Part shown: positions 1 to 6,129 of the stretch, piece after piece
Numbering within the stretch: position 1 is the first letter of the stretch
Layout of the letters: each line of letters opens with the position of its first letter
Assembly: GCA_021414165.1 (NCBI GenBank)
Contig: JAIOPA010000084.1
Span: forward strand, 1 to 9,790
Reading direction: 5' to 3'
Source of the DNA: Candidatus Eiseniibacteriota bacterium
GTDB lineage: Bacteria > Eisenbacteria > RBG-16-71-46
DNA: 9,790 nt
Notes under the pieces: generated by a model
The model's input: only the letters and a program-made list of their open reading frames with translations
Database searches by the model: none
What the model was told of the DNA's origin: nothing
Program-made: the position numbers and the translations under genes

Positions 1-339
1 CGCCACCGGCACGAGCTTGCCCCAGGCGTGCGCGCCGAACAGCTTGAACACGCCGGCCTCGAGCACCGGCAACAACGGATGCCCCGCGAGCAGCGGGTAC
101 GGCGGCCGCAGGTGCTCGTTCAACGCGCCCACATACGAGTAGGGCGTGGTGAGCCGTCCGGTGGTGACCAGGTCGCGGGCCGCCAACGCGTACTCGGCGC
201 TATCGAACGACAGCAGCGAACGCCCGGGCGCCGCGATCGTGATCCACGCATGCACCAGCCAGAGCGCGATGCCGACCGCGAGCAGCGTGAGTGTGGCGAT
301 GCGGCCGAGTCCCGGCGCGGGGGAGCGCAGGTCGGTCAT
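1..339 (-). CDS. Membrane glycosyltransferase, PMT/ArnT-like (partial, N-terminus only)
   Basis: The frame is open for 113 codons from ATG at 339 and runs off the left edge, so only the N-terminus is seen. It begins MTDLRSPAPGLGRIA, followed by a hydrophobic segment (about residues 14-36, TLTLLAVGIALWLVHAWITI). A short extracytoplasmic stretch with FDSAEYALAARDLVTTGRL comes next, then RPPYPLLAGHPLLPVLEAGVFKLFG. An acidic residue just after the first membrane helix, an 'AARDL..G' turn and a later 'P..P.L..F..FG' pattern are typical of GT-C enzymes of the PMT/ArnT superfamily. These transfer sugars from polyprenyl-phosphate donors outside the inner membrane. The usual Asp-Glu pair in that loop reads Asp-Ser here, which many family members tolerate. 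No good ribosome site precedes the ATG. It lies 46 nt downstream of the aminotransferase and may share its transcript. The acceptor cannot be inferred. Confidence 0.75.
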   Translation of the reverse strand, partial: MTDLRSPAPGLGRIATLTLLAVGIALWLVHAWITIAAPGRSLLSFDSAEYALAARDLVTTGRLTTPYSYVGALNEHLRPPYPLLAGHPLLPVLEAGVFKLFGAHAWGKLVPVA

Positions 340-352
340 GCGAGCCGCAGTG

Positions 353-375
353 CGGGGCGGCGCGCGGCCGCCCCG
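353..375. other. GC-rich perfect hairpin between aminotransferase and glycosyltransferase genes
   Basis: A 9-bp perfect inverted repeat (353-361 with 367-375, arm CGGGGCGGC) with a 5-nt loop fills much of the 46-base gap between the aminotransferase stop and the glycosyltransferase start. No T-run follows on either strand, so it is not a standard intrinsic terminator. It could reduce read-through or stabilise an mRNA end. The structure is visible; the role is inferred. Confidence 0.5.
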
Positions 376-385
376 GCAACCGCGT

Positions 386-1597
386 TCACCACGTGTAACC
401 CGCCTTCACGATGCGCTCACCGGCCTCGCGGCAACGTGCTTCATCGGCGCACAGCGCGATGCGCACATAGCCCTCGCCGGCATTGCCGAAGCCCGAGCCG
501 GGTGAGACCACCACGCCGGTCTTATCGAGCAGGTCGGCCGTGAAGTCGAGCGAGTTCGCGAAGCCCTGCGGGATCGGCAGCCACAGATAGAGCGTGGCGC
601 GCGGCAGCTTGCACGGCACACCGAGCGGCGCGAGCGCGTTCAAAAACGCCTCGCCACGGGCGCGATACAACTTGGCCGCATCGGCGCAGTAATCCTGCGG
701 TCCGTTCAGCACGGCCAAGCCCGCGCGCTGGATCGCCATGAACACACCGAAGTCCATGTTCGACTTGATGCGCGCCAGGTTGCCGATGACTTCCGGGTTA
801 CCGGCGGCGAATCCCAGCCGCCAGCCCTGCATGCTGTAGCTCTTCGAGAACGAGTGGAATTCGATGCTGCGCTCTTTATCGCGGTCGTGCTGCAGGAACG
901 AGCGCGCGCGGTACGACGGATCGAGCGGCAGGTCGCAGTACGCGATGTCCGAGACCTCGAACAGGTCGTACTTGCGCGCGAACGCCAGCACCTCGTCGTA
1001 GACCTCGGGCGTCTCGGTGCCGCCGGTCGGGTTGTTCGGGTAGTTCAGGAAGATGACCTTGGCCGCGCGTGCATCGGCCTCGGAGATCGCACCCAGATCG
1101 GGGCGGAAGTCGTTCTGCGCGAGCAGCGGCACCTCGATGAGCCGGACCTGCGCGAGTGCGGCCACGCCCAGATAGGCGGGGTAGCACGGCGTGCACAGCA
1201 GGATCGTGTCGCCCGGGTTCAGGTGCGCCAGGAAGAACTTGGCGATGCCTTCCTTGGAGCCGACCAGCGCGATCGCTTCCTTCTCGCTGTCGATGCCGAC
1301 GCCGAACCGCTTGCCGTACCAACCGGCCACCGCGGAGCGGAACTCGGGCAGGCCGTTGAACGACGGGTAGCGGTGGTTCTGGACCTTGGGGTCGACCAGG
1401 GCGGCCTGCAGCGCGTCGAGCGCGATCTGCGGCGGCCGGATGTCAGGGTTCCCCACACCCAGGTCGATCACATCGACGCCCTGTCGCATCTTCTCGTCGC
1501 GATTCTGGAACACCTTGGCCAGCGTGTAGGGCGGCACGTTCTGGAGCCGCTCCGATGGCGCAAGGCGAGGTTTGACAGGCGATTGGCTCGACGACAT
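386..1597 (-). CDS. PLP-dependent class I/II aminotransferase (LL-diaminopimelate / alanine aminotransferase type)
   Basis: This is a 403-residue fold-type I aminotransferase, the normal length for the family. Visible landmarks are DLGVGNPDIRPP (45-56), GSKEGIAKF (113-121), NYPNNPTGG (185-193, with the PLP-contacting Asn189), SDIAY (216-220, Asp217 and Tyr220), HSFSKSYSMQGWRLGF (248-263, with Lys252 as the Schiff-base lysine) and VRIAL (Arg379, the carboxylate-binding arginine). All catalytic positions are present. 'GSKEGI', 'YPNNPTG' and 'SKSYSMQGWR' resemble DapL-type LL-diaminopimelate aminotransferases, which make LL-diaminopimelate for lysine and peptidoglycan. Alanine- or aspartate-type enzymes share these motifs, so the substrate is uncertain. 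ATG at 1597 is chosen because GGGAG lies about 7-8 nt upstream on this strand and the family N-terminus (NVPPYTLAKVF) fits it. The frame stays open further upstream, but that stretch lacks family similarity and overlaps the divergent gene. Its own promoter is not clear. Confidence 0.88.
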   Translation of the reverse strand: MSSSQSPVKPRLAPSERLQNVPPYTLAKVFQNRDEKMRQGVDVIDLGVGNPDIRPPQIALDALQAALVDPKVQNHRYPSFNGLPEFRSAVAGWYGKRFGVGIDSEKEAIALVGSKEGIAKFFLAHLNPGDTILLCTPCYPAYLGVAALAQVRLIEVPLLAQNDFRPDLGAISEADARAAKVIFLNYPNNPTGGTETPEVYDEVLAFARKYDLFEVSDIAYCDLPLDPSYRARSFLQHDRDKERSIEFHSFSKSYSMQGWRLGFAAGNPEVIGNLARIKSNMDFGVFMAIQRAGLAVLNGPQDYCADAAKLYRARGEAFLNALAPLGVPCKLPRATLYLWLPIPQGFANSLDFTADLLDKTGVVVSPGSGFGNAGEGYVRIALCADEARCREAGERIVKAGYTW

Positions 1598-1600
1598 AGT
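1572..1600 (+). promoter_or_regulatory. Sigma70-type promoter for the DUF3108 / DHS-like unit
   Basis: TTGACA (1572-1577) matches the -35 consensus fully. A 17-base spacer leads to CATAGT (1595-1600), a 4/6 match to the -10. Transcription would begin near 1606-1608, giving a leader of about 35 nt before ATG at 1643. The site lies within the first codons of the divergent aminotransferase, and the -10 covers that gene's start codon. Its layout matches the promoter at 3671-3699, which raises confidence. Confidence 0.6.
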
Positions 1601-1642
1601 CACTCCCACGATGGCCGCTAACGGCACGGCACTGGTCTTGCG

Positions 1643-2518
1643 ATGCTCGTGTGCATGAGGAACTTCATCCGCGCACGACATACTAGAGGGCTCTTGGGGC
1701 TGGGGCCAGTCGCCCATCGGCCCAGCCCGGGCCTGCTCTGGACCCTGCTCCTCGCCGCCGCCATGGCGTTCGCGCCGGCCGCGCCTGGCCGCGCCGACGA
1801 ACCCGAGCTGCCGGACAGCACCGGCTTCGGCGCCGCGCTCGACACCATCCCCGCCTCGGCCGAGCCGTTCAAGGCCGGCGAGTCGCTGCGGTTCAGCGTG
1901 CAGTACGGCATCATCAAGGCGGGCAGCGCCTGGCTCGAGGTCCCCGAGGTCACCGAGTTCAACGGGCACCGCGTGTGGCGGCTCGTCGCGCGCGCCGAGT
2001 CGAACGGCTTCTTCAGCAGCATGTACAAGGTGCGTAACCGCATCGAGTCGTTCTGGGATGTCGACGGCCGGTTCAGCCGCCGCTACTTCGAGGACCGTCG
2101 CGAGGGTGGCTACCGTGCGAACGATACGCTCCTGTACGAGCCCGATTCCTCGCGCATGCGCTACAAGAACGGCCAGACCTACCCGCTGCCCGGGACGGTG
2201 CAGGACGCGCTGTCGTCGTTCTATCTCACGCGCTTCAAGCCATTGCCGCTCGGTGGCCACGTCGTGTTCGACTACCACGCGAGCCGCAAGACCACGCCCA
2301 TGGATGTGCACGTGCTGGGGCGCGAGACGGTCAAGACGCCGGCCGGCAAGTTCAACTGCATCGTGATCGAGCCGCACCTCAAAGCCGGCGGTATCTTCAA
2401 GAACAACGGCCGCCTCGTGATCTGGCTCACCGATGACGCGCGCCGTATGCCGGTGCTCATGAAGAGCAAGGTGGCGATCGGTTCGATCAAGGTCGTGCTG
2501 CAGGAGTACACGCCATGA
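1643..2518 (+). CDS. Exported DUF3108 family protein
   Basis: A 291-residue protein of unknown biochemical function. Residues 1-30 are a basic N-region, followed by a hydrophobic core (about 31-46, LLWTLLLAAAMAFAPA) and a signal-peptidase-like site after GRA (51), so export to the periplasm or cell envelope is expected. The mature part, from FKAGESLRFSVQYGIIKAGSAWLEV through AESNGFFSSMYKVRNRIESFWD to a C-terminus with PAGKFNCIVIEP and IWLTDDARRMPVLMKSK, is the DUF3108 pattern, a beta-rich domain of Gram-negative bacteria. The first start, ATG 1643, is about 35 nt after the predicted transcription start. ATG 1655 is an alternative, and neither has a clear ribosome site. The last 4 nt overlap the next gene (ATGA), which points to translational coupling. 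I know of no assigned activity for this family. Confidence 0.8.
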   Translation: MLVCMRNFIRARHTRGLLGLGPVAHRPSPGLLWTLLLAAAMAFAPAAPGRADEPELPDSTGFGAALDTIPASAEPFKAGESLRFSVQYGIIKAGSAWLEVPEVTEFNGHRVWRLVARAESNGFFSSMYKVRNRIESFWDVDGRFSRRYFEDRREGGYRANDTLLYEPDSSRMRYKNGQTYPLPGTVQDALSSFYLTRFKPLPLGGHVVFDYHASRKTTPMDVHVLGRETVKTPAGKFNCIVIEPHLKAGGIFKNNGRLVIWLTDDARRMPVLMKSKVAIGSIKVVLQEYTP

Positions 2519-3459
2519 GCCGTTTCGCCGAGGCCGATCTAACGCGCTTGAAGCGTATGCCGGCCGCCGACCGCGCCACCAAGGTGGACGTGTCGGATCT
2601 GGCCAAGCCGCTCGAGCCCGCGGCGGCCGCGGCGTTGCTGCGCTCGCTACCCGATCAGTTGGCCGCGCGCGCGCTGCGAGAAGTGGTGGCGCGCATCGTG
2701 GCCGCGCATCGCGCGGGCCGCCCGGTGGTGGTGCTCGCCGGTGGCCATGTGGTCAAGGTCGGCGTGGTGCCGTGCCTGCTCGAACTCATCGATCGCGGCG
2801 TCATCCGCCACGTGGCCATGAACGGCGCCACGGCGATCCACGACATCGAGCTGGCCATGCTCGGCCGCACCTCCGAGGACGTCGATGCCCATCTGCAGAC
2901 CGGCGCGTTCGGGATGGTCGATGAGACGGGCGCGTTCATGAACCGCGTCGCGCGCGAGGCCGCCGCCGCGCGCGACGGTCTGGGCGAGGCCTGGGGCCGT
3001 GCGCTCAATGCCGAGTCCGCGCCGCATCGCGGTATCTCGCTGCTCGCGGGCTGTGCGCGTGCCGGCATCCCGGCCACCGTGCATGTGGCGTTGGGCACCG
3101 ACACGATCCACTACGACCCGGCCTGCGATGGGGCGGCGCTCGGCGAGACCAGCCTGCGCGACTTCCGCATCCTGTCCGCCACGTTGTCGCAAGCCGAGGG
3201 CGCGGTGGTGCTGAACCTGGGTTCGGCCGTGCTCATGCCCGAGGTGTTCTTGAAGGCGCTGGCCGTCGCCCGCAACCTGGGGGCGTCGCTGGCCGGGCTC
3301 ACCACCGTGAACCTGGACCAGATCCAGCACTACCGGCCCCGTATGAATGTGCTCGAGCGCCCGACGCGGGCGGCAGGCGCCAAGGGCTACGCCCTCACCG
3401 GCCACCACGAGATCATGATCCCGCTCCTCTGTGGGGCGGTGCTCGCCGAACTGGGCTGA
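2515..3459 (+). CDS. Deoxyhypusine synthase-like family protein
   Basis: A 314-residue soluble protein with no signal peptide or membrane segment. Residues 71-115 (VVVLAGGHVVKVGVVPCLLE, then HVAMNGATAIHDIELAM) resemble the Rossmann-like NAD-binding core of the deoxyhypusine synthase superfamily. Later GTDTIHYDP (194-202), AEGAVVLNLGSAVLMPEVFLKA (227-248) and a conserved-looking tail GYALTGHHEIMIPLL (291-305) follow. True deoxyhypusine synthases transfer an aminobutyl group from spermidine to eIF5A through a catalytic lysine in a motif like 'WGK'. I do not see that motif, and bacteria have no eIF5A, so the activity is unknown; another polyamine or NAD-linked reaction is possible. AGGAG (2502-2506) is spaced 8 nt from the ATG, which overlaps the upstream stop by 4 nt. 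Family placement is by recalled motif similarity and is moderate. Confidence 0.6.
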   Translation: MSRFAEADLTRLKRMPAADRATKVDVSDLAKPLEPAAAAALLRSLPDQLAARALREVVARIVAAHRAGRPVVVLAGGHVVKVGVVPCLLELIDRGVIRHVAMNGATAIHDIELAMLGRTSEDVDAHLQTGAFGMVDETGAFMNRVAREAAAARDGLGEAWGRALNAESAPHRGISLLAGCARAGIPATVHVALGTDTIHYDPACDGAALGETSLRDFRILSATLSQAEGAVVLNLGSAVLMPEVFLKALAVARNLGASLAGLTTVNLDQIQHYRPRMNVLERPTRAAGAKGYALTGHHEIMIPLLCGAVLAELG

Positions 3460-3479
3460 GCGGGGCGGGTCGGGGCGGG
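3460..3479 (+). other. G-quadruplex-capable run just after the stop codon
   Basis: Four G-runs of 3-4 bases (3462-3465, 3467-3469, 3472-3475, 3477-3479) are separated by loops of C, TC and C. They begin three bases after the TGA at 3457-3459. This meets the standard four-tract quadruplex pattern with very short loops on the sense strand, so it could fold in DNA or mRNA. It is also a near-perfect tandem of a 10-base unit. Function is inferred only. Confidence 0.55.
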
Positions 3480-3587
3480 CCTGAGCGGCCCGGTGCGTCC
3501 CAAGCGGGCCCAGATCCAGAGCCTGGCCCGTGGGTACGTGGCGTGGAGTCGCCGGAATGTCAGGTCGGCGCCCCGGGCGGGCCCGGG
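3476..3587 (+). other. Cluster of GC hairpins in the 3' region of the DHS-like gene
   Basis: Three inverted repeats follow the stop: CGGGCC/GGCCCG (3476-3481 with 3487-3492, 5-nt loop), an imperfect repeat of CGGGCCCAG with CTGGCCCG (3505-3530), and CCCGGGC/GCCCGGG (3572-3578 with 3581-3587). None has a following T-run, so these are not typical intrinsic terminators. They may mark a Rho-dependent or 3'-protected end of the two-gene transcript. Confidence 0.4.
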
Positions 3588-3670
3588 CGAGTCGGCCCTG
3601 CTACTGAACGGCTCAAGTGCAGTTCGCCCGTTGCCGATACCGGCGGTGCGTCAGGGAGGACCAAGCGCCG

Positions 3671-3699
3671 TTGACTTGCACGGAACAGGCCCGCATACT
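3671..3699 (+). promoter_or_regulatory. Sigma70-type promoter for the exopolysaccharide operon
   Basis: TTGACT (3671-3676, 5/6 match) and CATACT (3694-3699, 4/6 match) are separated by exactly 17 bases. This is the same layout, and nearly the same -10, as the promoter at 1572-1600. Transcription would start near 3705-3707, leaving about 250 nt of untranslated leader before the GTG at 3954. It sits in the only long non-coding gap ahead of six co-oriented genes. Confidence 0.6.
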
Positions 3700-3705
3700 T
3701 GGGGT

Positions 3706-3953
3706 CCCTGGTCACTGTGAGTCCCCGGTGGCTGAGCCCACGAAGGCGGAGGAACTCCCCAGACGCACGTTGCTACTACATCGCGACAAGACCGCAGACA
3801 GCAGCTATCGATGTGGCCATGTCGGCGAAGTGTAAGCCGGGCGTTCGCCCGGGGCTCGTGTAGGTCTGATCCTCGTGGCGCCACCCTCTCGTGAGGTGGC
3901 GACGACGACAGCGCGCGTGCCCCGGACAGCCTCATATCGGGGGAGAGAATCGC
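3706..3953 (+). promoter_or_regulatory. Long structured 5' leader of the exopolysaccharide operon
   Basis: If the promoter at 3671-3699 is used, the first gene has a leader of about 250 nt. It contains ACATCG/CGATGT (3778-3783 with 3809-3814) and an overlapping alternative pairing TCGCGACA with TGTCGGCGA (3781-3788 with 3820-3828). It also has a 6-bp hairpin CCGGGC/GCCCGG (3837-3842 with 3847-3852) and a 7-bp hairpin CGCCACC/GGTGGCG (3879-3885 with 3895-3901). The first two pairings exclude each other, as in switch-type leaders. I compared it from memory with c-di-GMP (I and II), c-di-AMP, TPP, cobalamin and SAH riboswitch cores and found no good match. It could be a regulatory RNA or a protein-binding leader. 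Confidence 0.35.
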
Positions 3954-4697
3954 GTGAAGCTTCGAAACGTCATCCTGCTTGTCGTCCTGGCCCTCGGCAT
4001 GCCGGTCGCGGCTTGGGCGGACACGGTGCTGACGCCCGCGGATTCTGCCGGGATGGACTGGAGCCGCGTGCCCGAGTATCGCATCGTGCCGGGCGATCAT
4101 CTCCAGCTCGACTTCGGCCGCCGCTCCGATGGCTCGATCGATGTGCGTGAGTGCAACGTGCGTCCCGATGGCCGCATCACGGTGTTCCCGGCCGGCGATG
4201 TGGTCGCGGCCGGTCTCACGCCCATGGAGCTGCAGAAGAACCTCATCGCGCTCCTGTCGGCCGATCTCAAGCTGCCGCGCGTGGTCGTGAATGTCGTGAC
4301 GACGGCGGGCAACGTGGTGCACGTGCTCGGCCGCGTCGAGCGTCCGGGCAGCTATCCGGCCGGTCCGTTCGTCACCGTCATGCAGGCCGTCACGGCCGCG
4401 GGTGGCCTCAAGGACGACGCGGCGCGCAACAGCGTGCTGCTGTTCCACCGCGACGGCGCGCACACGGTCGCGGTCTCGCGCATCCGGCTCGATCGCCTCA
4501 TGAAGGGCGACGATCTCGAGGACGCGGTCGTGGGCCGCTTCGACATCATCTTCGTGCCGCGCTCGACGCTCGGCAACATCACCGTGTTTGCCACCCAGTT
4601 CCTCGGACCGGCCAGCAACCTGCTGTCCAGTTCGCTCGTGGGCTGGGAGCTGTTCAACCTCGACCGCGTCTTCGTGACGCGCGTCGTCCGGGAATAA
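3954..4697 (+). CDS. Polysaccharide export protein, short Wza/OtnA type (poly_export + SLBB)
   Basis: A 247-residue periplasmic/outer-membrane export component. GTG at 3954 is chosen because a strong GGGGGAGAG lies upstream (about 3939-3947) and it exactly opens a signal peptide: VKLRN, a hydrophobic core (6-19), and a cleavage site after AWA (22). Residues 41-118 (EYRIVPGDHLQLDF ... RPDGRITVFPAGDV) are the poly_export domain, and 122-170 (VHVLGRVERPGSYP, TVMQAVTAAGGL) are one SLBB domain. Wza itself is about 380 residues with more domains and a lipid-anchored Cys. This protein has one SLBB, no lipobox cysteine (its only Cys is 67) and no obvious C-terminal amphipathic Wza barrel helix. It resembles the shorter export proteins of delta-proteobacterial-type EPS loci. 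It heads the operon and is followed 13 nt later by the chain-length gene. Confidence 0.88.
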   Translation: MKLRNVILLVVLALGMPVAAWADTVLTPADSAGMDWSRVPEYRIVPGDHLQLDFGRRSDGSIDVRECNVRPDGRITVFPAGDVVAAGLTPMELQKNLIALLSADLKLPRVVVNVVTTAGNVVHVLGRVERPGSYPAGPFVTVMQAVTAAGGLKDDAARNSVLLFHRDGAHTVAVSRIRLDRLMKGDDLEDAVVGRFDIIFVPRSTLGNITVFATQFLGPASNLLSSSLVGWELFNLDRVFVTRVVRE

Positions 4698-4710
4698 CGA
4701 GGCACATGTC

Positions 4711-6102
4711 ATGAACCAGACCCAGATCCCAGGCCCGACGGCAGGGCCCACGCTGGCGCGCCAGGCGACCGCACGCGAGTTCCTCGCGGTCCTCTTCCGC
4801 CGCAAGTGGATCATCCTCGGCCTGTTCCTCGTCACGACCGCAACGGTGGTCACCGTCGCGCTCACGACGCCGACCTACTACATCTCGTCGGGCCGTATCC
4901 TGGTCAAGCGAGGTGAGCGCCAGAGCGTGCTGCGTCCCGAGCGCCAGATCTTCAGCGACTGGGAGCAGGAGCTGGGCTCCGAGATGCAGATCGTGCGCAG
5001 CGTGCCCGTGGTGAAGCGCGCGCGCGAACTGTTCGCCGAAGAGGCCAAGAAGTCGAACGTCATCGCGACGCTCGAGCCCGGCAGCATCGACGCCGAGGTC
5101 ATGGGCAAGTCGAACGTCATCGCCATCGGTTACACGTCGCTCGATCCGTCGGTCGCGCAGATCGCGTGCACGGCGGTGATCGATGCGTACATGGAGTACC
5201 GCCGCAATCGTGGCACCAGCGATGGCCCGGCGAAGTTCTTCGAGCAGCAGGTCTCCGACCTCGAGGGCCGCATCGCGGCCCGCATGCAGGAGCGCCGCGC
5301 GTACACCGAGCAGACCGGCGTCGCCGTGCCGCTGCAGCAGACGCAGAGCTGGCTGTCGCAGTCCGCAGTGCTCGAGCAGCGCCGCAGCGAGATGGCTGCC
5401 GATCTGGCCGCGGCTCAGAGTGTCGAGCAGGCCATGCGCAAGATGCAGGAGGATCCGGACATCGATCTGCCGACGTTCGACGCCTCGGCGCAGTTCACGA
5501 ACGAGACCGCTCTGGTCACGCTCAAGACGCGCATCGTCGATCAGCAGGCCAAGATCGCATCGCTCACCGAGACGCTGCGGGATGACGCTCCCGAGGTCGT
5601 GGGTGCGCGCCAGACGCTCGAGACGCTCCAGACGTTGCTGCGCAAGGAAGTCGATGCCCGAGTGCGCATGGCGGGTGGCCGCGTGAACCAGCTGCAGGCC
5701 AAGGTCGCGGTGCTCGATCAGGAGCTCGCCTCGGTCCGCCAGCAGTTGGCGACCGCGCCCTCGGACCTCAAGAAGATGGACGAGATCGATGCCGACCTCT
5801 TGTCGCTTCGCGCGCGTCTGCGTGAGGTCACCGAGGCGCGCGATCAGGCCAACATCACCGCGAACACCTCGCAGGACGTGAGCGTCGTGCTGCTCGCGCC
5901 GGCCGGTGTCGCGAGCGCCACGAACCCGCTCGACGTCGTGCGCATCCTGCTCGCGCCGGCGTTCAGTCTGCTCGTCGGCATCGCGATCGCGTTCTTCATC
6001 GATGGTCTCGACCTCACGGTTCGCACGGCGAACCAGGCCGAGGAATACCTCGATCTGCCGGTGCTGGCGTCGCTCTCCGAGCGCCGTCGTCGCAGTGGCT
6101 AG
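4711..6102 (+). CDS. Wzz/Wzc-type polysaccharide chain-length / export membrane protein (no kinase domain)
   Basis: A 463-residue polysaccharide co-polymerase. Transmembrane helix 1 is at about 33-53 (WIILGLFLVTTATVVTVA) and helix 2 at about 410-430 (RILLAPAFSLLVGIAIAFFI). The periplasmic part between them starts with the Wzz core (YYISSGRILVKRG, 56-68; SNVIAIGYTSLDPSVAQIAC, 134-153). It continues as long coiled coil (about 175-245 and 265-380), as in Wzc and GumC. The protein ends about 30 residues after helix 2, so the tyrosine-kinase domain is absent; the next gene supplies a separate ATPase. It would act with the export protein across the envelope to set chain length. GAGG (4699-4702), 8 nt before the ATG, supports the start. 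A 17-nt in-frame direct repeat lies near residues 114-119 and 133-138. Confidence 0.88.
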   Translation: MNQTQIPGPTAGPTLARQATAREFLAVLFRRKWIILGLFLVTTATVVTVALTTPTYYISSGRILVKRGERQSVLRPERQIFSDWEQELGSEMQIVRSVPVVKRARELFAEEAKKSNVIATLEPGSIDAEVMGKSNVIAIGYTSLDPSVAQIACTAVIDAYMEYRRNRGTSDGPAKFFEQQVSDLEGRIAARMQERRAYTEQTGVAVPLQQTQSWLSQSAVLEQRRSEMAADLAAAQSVEQAMRKMQEDPDIDLPTFDASAQFTNETALVTLKTRIVDQQAKIASLTETLRDDAPEVVGARQTLETLQTLLRKEVDARVRMAGGRVNQLQAKVAVLDQELASVRQQLATAPSDLKKMDEIDADLLSLRARLREVTEARDQANITANTSQDVSVVLLAPAGVASATNPLDVVRILLAPAFSLLVGIAIAFFIDGLDLTVRTANQAEEYLDLPVLASLSERRRRSG

Positions 6103-6129
6103 CACCCTCCTTCCCCTGGAGATCCGCTC

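Larger units (their letters stand above)
3460..3953. other. Non-coding intergenic region of about 490 bases
   Basis: I see no convincing gene here. Short open frames on both strands lack ribosome sites, family motifs and the high G/C third-position bias of the neighbours, and local base composition is less GC-biased than in the genes after about 3600. The region holds the quadruplex run and hairpins after the upstream gene, a sigma70-type promoter near 3671-3699, and a long leader with several inverted repeats before the polysaccharide operon. No tRNA, terminator with T-run, insertion-sequence end or direct-repeat array was found. Confidence 0.7.

Noticed and set aside
1598..2377. Upstream extension of the aminotransferase frame on the minus strand
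   Set aside because: The extra 260 residues have no family similarity, cover the DUF3108 gene in antisense, and a good ribosome site precedes the internal ATG at 1597.
2647..3408. 253-codon minus-strand frame opposite the DHS-like gene
   Set aside because: The product is His/Arg/Gly-rich shadow sequence; the sense frame has conserved motifs and a ribosome site.
3723..3828. Possible c-di-GMP, c-di-AMP, TPP or SAH riboswitch core in the leader
   Set aside because: Only short fragments, such as GACAGC and a GGAGGAAC stretch, recall known consensus pieces. The order and pairing of the conserved elements are missing, so no class was assigned.
3493..3835. Short plus-strand open frames in the intergenic region
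   Set aside because: They have no ribosome sites, weak codon bias and no motifs, and they overlap the promoter and the predicted leader.
3837..3901. Intrinsic terminators at the two hairpins before the export gene
   Set aside because: Neither stem is followed by a T-run, so they are listed only as parts of the leader.
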